From Aurelia coerulea (taxonomy: Eukaryota; Cnidaria; Scyphozoa; Semaeostomeae; Ulmaridae), in contig CM076956.1 of the NCBI GenBank assembly GCA_039566865.1, forward strand, positions 114,501 through 178,500: a stretch of DNA of 64,000 bases. The letters are read 5' to 3'. The translations under genes and the position numbers were made by a program. How positions within the stretch are numbered: the stretch's first letter is position 1; the number at the start of each line of letters is the position of its first letter. Positions 22,860-34,582 of the stretch are shown here, in pieces. The notes under the pieces are model-generated. The model was not told where the DNA came from. It did no database searches and saw only the letters and a program-made list of their open reading frames with translations.

Positions 22860-23310
22860 TATTGATAGACTGATGGACGCTCAAACTACGACTCATGGAC
22901 TTTCATTGGAAAATCAGGACGAAATTGTTTCCCTTGGTTTCATGTCCGGACATGAGCGATAGGACACCAAGTGTGTGCCACCTTAACGTTATTTTGGTAG
23001 CGAGCCACCTTAATCAATTGTTTTTAGTGTTTTTGCCTATTTTTACTTGGTAGTGAGCCACCTTATCGCGGTTTCGCCATTTTGAAATTTTTGGTAGTGA
23101 GCCACCTTAAGTGCAGATCCACCTTAACCGTTGGTGTCCTATCGCTCATGGTCCGGATATGGAAACCACTACGAAAAGCTGATTGCTCTAGGCAATGGTG
23201 GATGGGCCTAAGTTGTCAGCTCAATCCTCAGATGATAAAACGCCTCAACATTCAAGTTTTCAGTGATGTTAGCCATGAACAAAAGCCATAAGTATCCAGA
23301 TGAATGTTTC
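22860..23310. repeat. Dispersed repeat (copy 1), interrupted by a nested MITE
   Basis: From actgatggacgctcaaacta to agtatccagatgaatgtttc this region matches 24,425-24,670 closely. The match is broken only by the insertion at 22,951-23,150. Confidence 0.8.
22951..23150. mobile_element. 200-bp MITE with perfect 20-bp ends and a 7-bp target duplication
   Basis: Begins CATGAGCGATAGGACACCAA and ends with its exact inverted complement. The flanks both read GTCCGGA. The paralogous repeat near 24,500 has the uninterrupted site (catgtccggatatgg). The body holds three spaced copies of ggtagtgagccacctta or a close variant (ggtagcgagccacctta). Confidence 0.9.
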
Positions 23311-24271
23311 CTCAATCCAAGAATCAACAAACAGTTTATTTTGGACAAGGAGTTCCTGATTTTGAAGCCTACTTAGCTTCCACGAGCGTCACCACAGCAA
23401 TAAGAACTTCCAACTGCCGAAGGTTGCCTTGACTATGACTTAACCTCGTTCCAGAGCGCACAGTAAATCTGTGCCCTTTCTGTCTCAAATTTTTATGTGA
23501 AAGTCCATATATGGTAAGGCATGTGTCATGGCCTATTGTCTTTGCATGACTATTGTTACCAAAGACTTATATATGCTTACCCAGAGTACAACACTAAAAA
23601 ATCTGGTACCAAGGGTGCCGGTTGCCCAAGAGCCTTTTTTAACTTTAAAAACAACGGTGCTACATCACAAGCATTAATTAGATGTATTGTTCTCTATTCT
23701 TTCAAGAACAATTGTCCCCCAATCAGAAGCTGCTTCCTACGCTACGGCCCTGTCCAGTTGTAAAAATGGTCCGCCTGAGAGTTGTGCCCCTTTAGGCAAT
23801 GATTGCCTTGTGCTTCTCTAATACACTGGTTTAACTGTTCACTATTACCTATCTCCGTTTCCATAAAAAAGAGCTGCTTTGTAAGAACTGATCTCCCTGC
23901 ACGAAATAGGCTTTCGTGAATCCACGAAAATCTCATAAATCTTATGAAGGAGTCCTTTGATCACAAAAATTCTTGTCAGAATTCCTCGTGACGCCAATGT
24001 CAAATAAATTCGCTTTGCTGGCGCTAGATGCCAAACCATAATTCATTGAAATTGTCCTGAAAACGTTGCAGACAATCTGCTGTCACATGGCTCCAAGGAT
24101 GAAAACATAAACTCCGAGGCTCAACGTATTAAGACCGCTAAATGTCGCTTGCCTGTCATGGTGTAAATTGACTTTACTCCTACGAAGAGGATCAAACGTT
24201 CAGCGGCATCAAAGAGTCAAAGAATTCTAAATTTCGACCAATTCACTTACGAATATGAGCTATCGAGCTCT

Positions 24272-24670
24272 TTGAAGAGCCATTGTCACGCAGGGTTCTC
24301 TGCGGGAATTTCGAACTGTCTGAAAATAAAATTTGGCCTAAACATAAAATATAGATCCACTGTGCAGTGGTTCAACTCTCAGGACAGTTCAATTGAAGTA
24401 AAACTTTTCTATTGTGGGCCCATACTGACGGACGCTCAAACAATGACTCATGAGACTTTCACATTGGAAATTTGGACCAACTTGTTCCCCTCGATTTCAT
24501 GTCCGGATATGGAAACCATAGCAAAACTGTACGCCAAGCTGAGTACTCCAGGCAATGGTGGATAGGCCTAAGTTGCCTGCTCAAGCCTCAGATACTAAAA
24601 CACCTCAAAAATCAAGTTTTTTAGTGATATTAGCCATGAAAAAAGCCACTAGTATCCAGATGAATGTTTC
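24272..24670. repeat. Dispersed repeat (copy 2, carries the empty site)
   Basis: Paralogous to 22,860-23,310 and uninterrupted at the site where that copy holds a MITE. The left part also resembles the inverted repeat at 13,000-13,250 (gcagggttctctgcgg). Confidence 0.75.
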
Positions 24671-24780
24671 CAGGTTGCCTTGACTACACCCTCGCCTCGT
24701 TCCTGGGGGCATAGTTAAATATATGCCTGACCGTCCTAATTTCTTATATGAAAGTCCATAAGTCCCAGTTTGAGCAAAAA

Positions 24781-24835
24781 TGATGGTGTTGTTGTTGTTG
24801 TTGTTGCTGTTGTTGTTGTCGTTGTTGCGATGACT
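24781..24835. repeat. (GTT)n microsatellite
   Basis: About 15 units of GTT with two interruptions. The opposite strand would read as poly-glutamine, which explains an ORF there that is not a gene. Confidence 0.9.
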
Positions 24836-24884
24836 GGGACTGTATGCAATGATGAGTCTGAACCTCCAAGTATATGTTTCCGGT

Positions 24885-25065
24885 TAAGGTGGATCTGCAC
24901 TTAAAGTGGTCACTTCTAAAAAGGAATTTAAATCGTGGATCAGCGATAAGGTGGCTCATTACCAGTTAGAAATAAATTTCAACACGTACACAGTTGTGTA
25001 AGGTGGCTCGCTACTAACAAAAATACAACACTCATACAAATTTAGTGTCCCGTCGCCCAGCATCA
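24885..25065. mobile_element. Second, inverted and eroded copy of the 22,951-23,150 MITE
   Basis: Carries ggttaaggtggatctgcact, aaggtggctcattaccagtt and aaggtggctcgctac, the complements of the words inside the 22,951-23,150 element, in reverse order. The ends are decayed (agtgtcccgtcgccca). Confidence 0.7.
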
Positions 25066-25069
25066 GATA

Positions 25070-25955
25070 TCATAACCAACGATGCTTTCAATGAATCAGT
25101 GACATCTCATATAATAATGAAGATGGTCTCTGTCAAGTTGGGTCAAGAAGTCGGCTTGATCTGTATTGACCAAAGATGAGGAAAGATCCAGGGATAAGAC
25201 AGAAACTGCAGACAAAAAGGCCCAACCGTCTAACCAAAGACGCCTTTCTTTGAAAAGAGTTGTCTCTTTTACTAAATGATAACTTATCGTTTGGCTTCTG
25301 CATTCTTCTTTATAATTGTATCACAATTGTGGCCATTTTCCCAACCAGTTCCTCTGTTGGTCGGTAGGGGTTGCAAAATTCAACCTCCAAAATCTTATCG
25401 CAGAGCTCCATTCAATACAGACTGAGCTGATCTCCGTTTAAAAACGTATTGGCTAGGTTCAAGCGTAAAGCTGACACTCCAAATCAAACTGGAAAATTTG
25501 AGCAGTGCATCCCTTTATGAAGTCGACAGGGTCCCATTTCCTTTAAGGGAGGTCCTTTTTTAGCTGCATTTTTAAAAGAAATCTTTCAATTCTTTGAGGA
25601 ATTCTCAGGATAGTTCTTACTACTAGCATTTCCATTCCCTCATCAGGTCCTAGTGCTAGCACATAAGAGACCAGTTAAAGCCAATTTGGATGCCATCATG
25701 AAATGGTTTAATATGCAATGCACTCTGGGATAGCGAGGGTATATAATGTTATGCATCATTCGATCATTTCATAATGGAGTTCGCTCTGCTGAAACCTTTT
25801 ATTGCACAATTTCAAAGGCTCTTGGGCAAACAGCCTGCATTGCAGCGGTATTTGTAAAGGTGGCTTAATTCCATGCTGCCTGAAAACATTTGTCTGATGT
25901 CGCTCAAGTCAGCAGCATGCCGCCGCAGCACGTGTGTTAAACATTGCACTTGAAT
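25070..25955. other. No gene seen
   Basis: Partial similarity between about 25,790-25,930 and 22,590-22,760 (aggctcttgggcaaacagcc, gcattgcagcggta) shows another diverged dispersed repeat. Confidence 0.45.
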
Positions 25956-25960
25956 AGCAT

Positions 25961-26474
25961 AGGTTCCAAATCTTTAAATCGGCATAAAAAGGTGGGTGTA
26001 AAATTCTATGACCTATTTCTTCTAGTTGAATGGCTTGAAAGAAACTTTAGCTACTTACCTATAATTCTACCGTTGGACTTTTCAGAAATTTTGAATATTT
26101 TCGAAATTACAACGTATTTCTTATTCGAACTCATTTGAGGATGTGACGTCATCAAATTTCTAAATCATAAACCAGAAGAGTGATAAAATTTTGCTTGGTA
26201 CCATATTGTAGACATTCGTAAACTATGGGTTTCTTGTAAATTATTTCATGTTGCGTCAAACAGTTTAGAAATTACAATGGTTTTAAGTTTTTTCGAAAAT
26301 TTTTTCTTGAATTCTTGAAAAAGAAGAAAAACACTCTAAATCTGAAAAAGTTAGAGATTACACAAAAGTCCAACGGTAAAATTGTAGCGAAATAGCTGAA
26401 GTTCCTTCGAAGTCATTCAGTTCAAAGAAATAGGTCATTAAATTTTACACCAACCTTTTTAAAGATTTGGACCC
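25961..26474. repeat. Fold-back element, family F1 (copy 2)
   Basis: Left ggttccaaatctttaaatcg and right ttttaaagatttggaccc pair. Inside, aaggtgggtgtaaaattcta pairs with ttaaattttacaccaacctt, and ttctaccgttggacttt pairs with aaaagtccaacggtaaaatt. Confidence 0.85.
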
Positions 26475-27115
26475 AAGTTGAACCTGAATTCCTAGTTCAA
26501 TTTTACCTCTGCAAGGCCGTCATAAATTGCCTTTTCCTCAGCCCTTTTTTGCATCCTCAAAAATACCCCTTCCAGTTCTAAGGATTCCACTCCTGGGTTT
26601 TTCGCCCCTTCCAGCTAAAGGACAGTTTACACAGTCCCCGATGTGTAGCCATCCAAGTATTCACAAATACAATTGCAAACAATTGAGTGAAGCATTCCCA
26701 ATCTTTTATAATGCACTAGTTAATTCATTCAACCAACCAGAAAAATTCTGTGTTCACTTCAAAACTAAATTTTAGGCCATAAATCTAATTCCAAACTAAA
26801 ATGTTGTCTCTGCTTATGAAGTTTTGTCTCCGTTCTACTTCAATTTCTTGCATTCAGTGGTCAACGATTTAATCTGCATTTGAGACTGTTTATGCTGTTA
26901 GGTAAATCTAAATCAACTTTCTGCCGTCGCTATCAATGTTGTATATGTTATCCTACTTAGGCCCTCAGGGTGCGTTTAATCATGTGTTGTAGGATAAATG
27001 TAGGTTCCCATGAGCATTACAGAAATTATACGGCTGCGGCAATCAGGCAGAACAGTAGCGTCTGATCACCCATGCATGTAGATTACAGAATCTATATTTT
27101 GTTTTCTTACAATTA
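26475..27115. other. No gene seen
   Basis: No repeat boundary or supported exon. Confidence 0.4.
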
Positions 27116-27118
27116 CAG

Positions 27119-27181
27119 CTCAAATGAGCCCACTCATGTACAGTGTAAAAACAAGACGGATGACTATGACTATGACTCAAG
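27119..27181 (+). CDS. Possible orphan exon (63 bp) of an unidentified gene
   Basis: A strong acceptor (gttttcttacaattacag) is followed by 63 bases open in one frame (SNEPTHVQCKNKTDDYDYDS, with an NKT glycosylation sequon) and a good donor (CAAG then gtatgtg). One leading base and two trailing bases would be split codons. Neighbouring exons were not found, so this may be a chance match. Confidence 0.25.
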
Positions 27182-27339
27182 GTATGTGTGCCTCCACATT
27201 GTTGAAAATACCATGAATGCATAAGATATTCAATATTGGATGGGGGAGGAAAATGACTAACATCGAAGACCTCAGAGGAATTAACTCGAACGTCAAAACC
27301 GTTTTTTCAGGATTAGCATAATGGTCTTGTTATTCTTAA

Positions 27340-27480
27340 TTGCGAATGGTTGGCCAGTTGTTATTCTTAATTGTGATTGGTTGGCCAATTATCATTCTTG
27401 AATCTGATTGGTTGGCCAATTGTTATTCTTAATTCTGAATGGTAGGCCAATTGTTATTCTCGAGTCTGATTGGTTCTTCT
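27340..27480. repeat. 31-bp tandem repeat rich in CCAAT boxes
   Basis: Four and a half copies of a unit like gattggttggccaattgtta + ttcttaattct run in tandem. Each carries ATTGG and CCAAT around a GGCC core, so the array offers about nine CCAAT-box cores in both orientations. Confidence 0.85.
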
Positions 27481-27842
27481 ATTTTTGAGGTTCGCTGCTG
27501 CTTCATACATAGACATTGAGCTTGTGATTCACAAATTGAAGTTAAGTAAGGGGTTATTTTTCACCTGAAGTGAACTCTTCTCGAATAGCAAAAACTTACC
27601 CAGTGGCTTTTGAGTGTATACTTGACAGATCTTCAACCGTCAAATCCTTTTATCTTCCCTGTATACAGGGTGTCCCAAAAAATGCGCCAAGTTTGAGCGA
27701 CTGCTGTGGAGGGGCTGCGACTTGAATTGTCTCGTCTTTGATACAGATGCATAGGATAGGCTTCAACTTAGCATTTTGAGACCATATTTGAGTCAATTTG
27801 ACACATTGTTGCCACGGGGGGTCTACCTTGGAGGAAAACAAC

Positions 27843-28087
27843 GGGGATGTGCCTGCCAAAAGAAAATTTCATGACCCTGTCCTGGAATAAATGTTTGAAA
27901 ACATAGTACCTGTCCTGGATAATACAAGTGTCTTTTGTAAGTTACCTTAATTTTTGCATGTGAAATCTGACCTTTCCTGGGAAAAAGCTTTAATGAACAT
28001 ACCTGTGCCGGAATAAATGCACAAAAAGTATAATCCTGTCCTGGAATTTTCAACCGAGAATGGGGTCCTAGTGGCAGGCACATCCCT
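27843..28087. mobile_element. Element with GGGATGTGCCTGCCA ends and internal CCTGTCCTGG repeats
   Basis: The left end gggatgtgcctgcca and the right end tggcaggcacatccc are perfect complements. Inside lie five spaced copies of a motif like acctgtcctggaataaatg, about 30-50 bp apart. The minus-strand ORF across it reflects the repeats and I do not call it. Confidence 0.75.
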
Positions 28088-28089
28088 GG

Positions 28090-29090
28090 GTGCTTAATGT
28101 ATTAAGTAGACATTAACTTATGGTTTGTTGCTAACTTGTGGCACAAGAACAGTCAAAGTTAGAAGATGCTCAAAACCAGCAGCCTTATTTTTCAGTATAG
28201 CGCTTTAAGATTAGGTTTTGAGTGTCAACATGGGGTACTGTTACCTTAATTTTCCTCTAGGATCTTTCTTTTGTATCTTTCCATCGAATCATGCAGGGAT
28301 GGATCAGAGGTAGCAAATCTGAAGGTTACTGTTTCGAATTCCCGCCCTGGAAAACATGCTACATAAAGATAGGAGAGTCGCCAACTCTCTGTAATTCCAG
28401 GCTTAAGGAATCATGAGGTGTGGTCACATTGAGAAGAAGGACCAGAACATTGCTTCAATAAGCTTAGCTTCTCATAGCGTTCTTGTAAACTACCTTCGAA
28501 TGTTAGGTAGAAGTAAACAAGCAAACAAAAACAAATAATGTCTACCACAAATCAAGTTTCCGACAAAGGGCAAAGCGTGTTGGCGAACCTTACAGAAAAA
28601 ATACCAACTTGCAAAACAAGATTTCAAGGGATGGAAGGCTAATGTTTCCGGAAAAGCAGAAGCGAGGAATTTACATTTTTCAAGAACATTGGAATGTTTA
28701 CTCCGTTAGCTCACTTTGGTATTTGCGAATCTCATCAAGACTGGTATGAATGATGTTAAATCCATTTACGCAAGGACGTTTGATAAAAGTCGGCAAATAA
28801 AGGTTAAATACCATGTCGTAAGTAAAAATAAACGGCTGATACCTATTAGTCTGTTTATCAATAGATAGGTAAATGGTTTAGGTATAGATATGAGGCATCC
28901 CATGTGCCAACATTTCCGGAATAGACGTTTTGGCTTTTTGGTAAATGGGCGTGAAACAAGCGATATTTTTTGGTAAATGGGGAATTTAGCAATGAAGATC
29001 GAAAACTGTTCATTCATTGAACTTCGAGTATTTCGAATTTTGCACGCGAAAGCCTGTTTCTAAGGAGCTAAATGGTCTATCGATGACAAC
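28090..29090. other. No gene seen
   Basis: Short unsupported ORFs only. Confidence 0.4.
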
Positions 29091-29223
29091 AATAGACATA
29101 TGACTTTTCATCCCTTGCTTCCCTACATTCTTTGATTGGCTGATATCACTTGGTCAATAGGGGCACATGATATTACCCTTAAAAGTGGGCCCCCTTTAGA
29201 CCCGCGTAGAGTGGCTCCGTATT

Positions 29224-30634
29224 CAGTGGCGGACTGGCCCCCCTCAAAATCTTGCAAAAAGGGCCCCCTTTTTGCTGGAAAAGGGCCTAGTAGATCTGCA
29301 TTCTTGAATAATGGACATCTCACTTCACATTCGAATCCTACCATGTCAGTGAACTTGTTCAAAGAAATGAATACAGTCGAGAGTGAAGATACGGTAAAGG
29401 CCCCATCCACTTCTGTCAAAAGATGGTTCTAGAGATTCTTTAAAAGAAAATAGTTGAGTTTTGAAAGTGTATGGTAAGACTCTCTAAAAAATGCTAGAAA
29501 ATGACTGGGAGAATCGTTCTAAGCCAAAATAAGGCTGTCAGTTTCAAAAATTTTCCGGGAAAAACGTTGTCAAGGCCTCCACTTTGGGGGCACGCAAAAA
29601 TTTGATTGCTGCAGCAATGAAAAAGCTTTTGCGCGAATATGTTTATAAGAGTGTTGATTGATAGAAAACTGCTATAATTTTGAAAATTTCAGCCAAAGAA
29701 CAGACGTTTATTCACAAAATTTCCCTTTGGATTCATAAAACTACAGTTACACTTGCTAAAAATTTAATTTAAGCACCTCCAAACATGGGATTGGAAGAAG
29801 CGTTCTAAGCCAAAGTAGAGGGAATGTCCTCAGAGATTTCCCTGGAGACTTTGCCCCCAGACCCCTAATTTTCATACTCCATCACTCAGTGGCGTGGCCA
29901 CGGGGGTATGGGAGGCAATTGCCCCCCCCCTCCACTTTTGTCGAAAGATGGCCCTCGAGATTCCTCTAAAACCGAGGAGAGAATAACTGGGTATAGGTTG
30001 GGTAAGAATTTTCCGAGAAATGTCAAATCTTCCATTTTAGAACTGGCAAGCATGATATTGGGAGATGCATTCTAAGCCAAAGTAAAGGATCTTTCTTAAA
30101 AATTTTCCTCGTGCTCTGATTCATAGGATAACTGTTACAAAACGATCAAGGTTTCCTTGTCGCTAATGGCAAGCATGATATTGGGAAATGCATTCTAAGC
30201 CAAAGTAAAGGGCGTGGCACCAAAAAATTGCCCCCCCCCCCCTCATTTCAGTTCCCCCCACTTCATTTACCCTGGCCACGCCGCTGCCATCAGTAAATTT
30301 TCCCTGGCCACACTGCTGGGCGAGGTTCGAGAAAGGGTTGCTCAACAGTTGTGAAACGAAAACATTACAGATCATCTGGCCACTGGCCCACAATACTCTC
30401 AAAAGGTCAGAGTTACTTTTATGAAGTAGAGACTACGTAAAGATTTTAATCATGCCATAATAAGGTATGAGCCTCATTTTCAAAGAAAGTGAATTTGGCT
30501 TTGCTATTGGTAAGAAATCGAGGAATTGCGACGAATTTTGTGCATGACCACACCCTCATGACGTAGGCCACACCCACTTAGGGCCCCATAACTCATCCAT
30601 GGCCGGTGCAAAAATCAGAGCCAGTCCGCCACTG
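29224..30634. mobile_element. Non-autonomous hAT element, 1,411 bp, 8-bp target duplication
   Basis: Begins CAGTGGCGGACTGG and ends with the exact complement CCAGTCCGCCACTG. Both flanks read TCCGTATT (29,216-29,223 and 30,635-30,642). An 8-bp duplication and CA...TG ends are hallmarks of the hAT superfamily. No transposase ORF remains. The interior repeats phrases such as ttctaagccaaagta four times at irregular spacing. Confidence 0.9.
29887..30286. mobile_element. Nested 400-bp hAT-type element
   Basis: Ends CAGTGGCGTGGCCACGGGG and CCCTGGCCACGCCGCTG are near-complementary. Flanks CCATCACT and CCATCAGT match at seven of eight bases, consistent with an 8-bp duplication. It carries two C tracts (near 29,923 and 30,230). 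It lies wholly inside the 29,224-30,634 element. Confidence 0.75.
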
Positions 30635-31054
30635 TCCGTATTCACCAATCAAATTGCTAGAATTTAGTTTTCAACCAATAAGGAGGCGCTATTTAGACAG
30701 TTGCTGTTGTTGCATACAATAAACTGTTGATACGGCCTAGAGTTTTCGTAGCTTCGATGGATCCATTTCGTTTCTACAGTGGAAAATTGATGCTTGAAAG
30801 GTATATATTTTGCGATTAGTAGGTCAGGAAAACATCATTCTTTGTACTAAAAAGTTTGCTTTTCAATGTTTAAGCACTTTAAATCTGACTTCGAAGCAAT
30901 TTGGTTGAGTGTAAGAGAACTCCCGCTAGTTTAGGCCATTTTGAAAAGGGGGTCCACATTTTAAGAGCAATGTTATGAGTCCCTATTGACCAAGCGATAT
31001 CAGCAAATCAAAGAACGCAGGGAAATAAGGGATGAAAAGTCATAAGTCTATCAC

Positions 31055-32515
31055 AACAAATCAGCAGAAAATCGAATGAAACTTACAATTTTAGTATCTG
31101 AGTCTGGTTCCCTGAACTCATTTTCGATTAAGAGGACTGGGCTCCAAGGATGGAATCTCAAATGACGATGATCTTGACCCCTTGCTTTTCCTTCACAATT
31201 TAATGCCTTATCCTAACAAAACAAACGCATGTTTCTTCTCCGCAACATCGATGACTTGGAAGCAGTCTCCCTCTACCGGCCGCTAAACCTGTGTCCAGTC
31301 AAATGGATATCATTCCGTCAAACGTGATCACCTGTTTCTGAAATAGCTGATAAATGATGTCGGTTTAATCTCTAACGACGGTATATGTAGCTTTCAACTG
31401 ATCCTATATACGCAGACAGTCATCGGTTCAAGTCCCATGAAAACCGTTTGCATTTCAAATAATGTTCTCTGCCGCTCTGATTTTAGGCCTGCTCTGTAGG
31501 ATTCCGAGATTAAAAAATTCACAAAAACGTCCATAACTGTGGAATTATACGACCGATTTAAAGCAATTGAATTTTGCAATCTCAGTTCATATATTACCCA
31601 GACTACGGTAGCCAGATTTAAGGAATCTGATTAATATGAGGCAAACTACAGGCTTGCAAATGTTTTAATTTCCTTTTAATTACCTGGTAGTTCCATGTAA
31701 TGCTCTCAGTGGGGGCAAGGTAAAATGTCCTTGGGCTGAGACACCAGACAAGGGTGGCCTGCTCGCTTTAAGCATGAGCCACTGGGGGCCTTTAGAGCAG
31801 ACAATAAACAAGAAAAACATAGATTTGACAGCACTAAACTCACAATGCTTTCGCTAGCTACAATTCTCGCCTTGTCGCCAAATATATATCATTTAGCCTT
31901 CTCATCTTAATCACTTTTAGCGGGAACAAGGCAATAAACTTTAAACTAATGAGGATAAACTATTTATAAAACACTCAGAAAGCAGTGGAGGAGCAGGAGA
32001 TTGATGAGATTGAATTGGAGCTTAGTAAGAGGAATAAAAGGACGCCGGCTATAACGAGATTCAGCAATTAGATGTGACGGATGTGGCCTAACTGACGGGA
32101 CGATCAAGTCGATTTGGCGAGGATTATCCCTTTAGATTTCAATCACGTTATTCTTGACTCTCTCGTCTAATAAAATCTACGTAGACTGCATTTGGATTCA
32201 CTTAACTTATAAACCAGTAAAACACAGCCAGACACTATCAGCTGCACGTTACGATAACCCGGTTTAGATAAACTGAAAATGAAAATTCATTTTATAAACA
32301 AAACGTGCGTCGTCGTGCACTGTCTCGGTATTTACGCAACGGAACGGTCCACCCAATCCGATCATTATATAGATATTTCTCACAAGGATCAAACGCATGG
32401 CTTTAAAGGTTACCAAATCTTGGGGGCGTCCTTTCAAAGCTAGCAAAATAAGACCGAGTTTATATTGTGCCGGTACGATTTAAATCCGCAACAAAGCTGT
32501 TACGGTTCAAGAGCG
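31055..32515. other. No gene seen
   Basis: Short unsupported ORFs only. Confidence 0.4.
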
Positions 32516-32523
32516 TTTACAGT

Positions 32524-32713
32524 GCTCTTGTTGGGGAGATGAGATCGCTTTGTCCGAGGAAACTTACGTGTCCCCCCGTGCAGTGGGTCAAAGCGCATGC
32601 GCCCGTCAGAGCTTCAACCCCAAAACACTACTGCGCATGAGCTCTAACCTACTGCACGGGGGGAAGCATGGGTTTCCTCGGGTGAAGCGTATCTCGTCTC
32701 CCCAACAAGCTCA
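32524..32713. repeat. GC-richer inverted repeat
   Basis: Left gctcttgttggggagatgag pairs with right ctcgtctccccaacaagctc; ccccccgtgcagtgggt pairs with cctactgcacgggggg; gcgcatgcgcccg and ctgcgcatgag lie near the centre. Confidence 0.85.
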
Positions 32714-32715
32714 AG

Positions 32716-34570
32716 AATAAGATGTTTATAGACAGAAGGAGCATAAGTGCTACAGATTAGCATGAGCAATGTAAAAGGGAGTCTGATCCGCTTACAATGT
32801 TGTTACTAATCTAATGTTGCACCGGTGCAATGTAAACGGGGTCTAGGGCTCGCGTTCTATAACGCACAGGGCTTGAGCCGAATTCAAATTTACGGCGTTT
32901 TTTTGGCACTTAGCAAATAAAGTTAACGTTTCATGGGACAAGCACCATCATGGGTGATAAGAAACGCGGTAGTTGTTCTTGCAAAAGTTTTCATTCCACA
33001 CGGTGTCCTTATACCAATGACCGTTGTTGTTGTTGCATCAGGCTCAAATTTACTTGCGCAAAGGTATTGTGGCCTTCTCTGCGAAAAGTCTTCCATCAGC
33101 AAAATTGACAAAACAGCGTTTAAAATGATGAAGACTCTGGAAAACGCGACGTCATTTGATTTTGCGAAAAGTCAAACTCCGTCGTGCAAAACGAAATGAT
33201 TGTTTTGATTCGTGTGTAAAATTGAAATCTGAAAACTGCCTGCTGTGAAATTTTGGATTCAAGGAACTCTAGCTGCAGTTTTTAGAGACACAGTGTATGC
33301 AGGACAAACGGGTGTATGCTCACTACATTTCATAATTCTATCAAATGGGCAAAAATTACTAGCCTCACTCAATAAGGACCCTAGTTACGCTCATCTCATT
33401 GAGTTGAATTGATGTTGTTGTTGTCGCTCCACTAGTTATAGCGTCCATCGTTCCATCAATAGCGATAACTTCGAACTTGTAATCAGTCTAAAAAATTACC
33501 TGTTCTGAAAAGCTTGCTTGCCACCACGGGAAATTGACATTTAACAAGATGTTTACACATGTCCTAACAAAAGCTTTGGGCCTAACATGATTCAGGCAGT
33601 TATTTTCTTAACAATGTAAGCTGAATCTCTATGAAAATTTGTTTATCCTATTTCAAAGTGAAGAAACAGAAACAGGCATTTTGAATCTGATTTAAAATAA
33701 ACAAGATCATCAGAGCTACAAACTGTCTGTGGTCTGTGTTAAAAAATGAAATATTGCTAAATGACAAAAAAACTCAGACAATCAATTATGCAGCTTCGAC
33801 TTTGTTCATCTCATTCCATCTGACTAAATAAACAAGGCGGGGCCTTCTTACTTATGTGTCTAGTGACATAATCATGCAAATGTTTTACATATTCATGTGA
33901 CTTTTTATCATCAAAATATGGGCAGAGTCATGGAAGAACTCATGTTCGGAATACTATCAATGTACGTCTAGCAGATTTTCTCCAGAAGAGCCAGACTCCC
34001 GTCTAAGATCATTGGATGTTCTGCACCGTGTGATTTTAGGGTCATCATCCGTGATATTCTCTTTGTGAATATGCGCATGCCCTGAAGATTTTCGTCTTTT
34101 CTATTGATCAGCGAGCCAATCAGAGTTAACGTCTTTTCCACCGTGATTTCAAAAGGGGGCAGTTCGAAGTGTCTCGAACAATACCATACCGTATCTAGAT
34201 ACGGATATGACAGATGCTCTTACAACCGAAAAAATAAAAAAAAATCACGGTTTCTATTCTTGCAAATTGGTAGATCTTATCATTAAATCCACTCGCAGAT
34301 AAGGGCATGCCCTTAAAGGATATTGACATGGTTAGCTATTGAAATTTGAAAGTCTACTTCTGAACCTGACAATTGTATTGAATTTCAATTTCAATGGCAA
34401 GGAAATTACAAACCACAATCAAACGCTGAATTCTCGTTCCCATACAAACACCTTACTACCATTTTCCCCATTATTGAGTCCAGAAGAAGAGTGATTTTAC
34501 CAAACAAAATGTTCACATCTAATTTGGCCTTTGACTGATAGATTAACAACTTAGTTTTGAAGATCGGCCA
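32716..34570. other. No gene seen
   Basis: A plus-strand ORF at 32,933-33,199 (88 codons, one hydrophobic stretch) has no recognisable family and a repeat-derived GTT tract, so it is not called. Confidence 0.4.
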
Positions 34571-34576
34571 CACACA

Positions 34577-34582
34577 TTTATT
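34577..34582 (-). terminator. Possible TECR polyadenylation hexamer
   Basis: Reads AATAAA on the minus strand, about 575 bases past the TECR stop. It is the first canonical hexamer I noticed downstream; no transcript evidence. Confidence 0.3.

Larger units (their letters stand above)
29093..31049. repeat. Large fold-back element carrying hAT insertions
   Basis: The left arm (atgacttttcatcccttgct; tgatatcacttggtcaatag; cttaaaagtgggccccct) pairs with the right arm (agggggtccacattttaag; ctattgaccaagcgatatca; aagggatgaaaagtcat). Element ends resemble those at 12,420-12,975. Its interior holds the insertion at 29,224-30,634. Confidence 0.75.

Noticed and set aside
24744..24959. Poly-glutamine protein on the minus strand
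   Set aside because: The tract is a GTT microsatellite next to a MITE copy, without other coding evidence.
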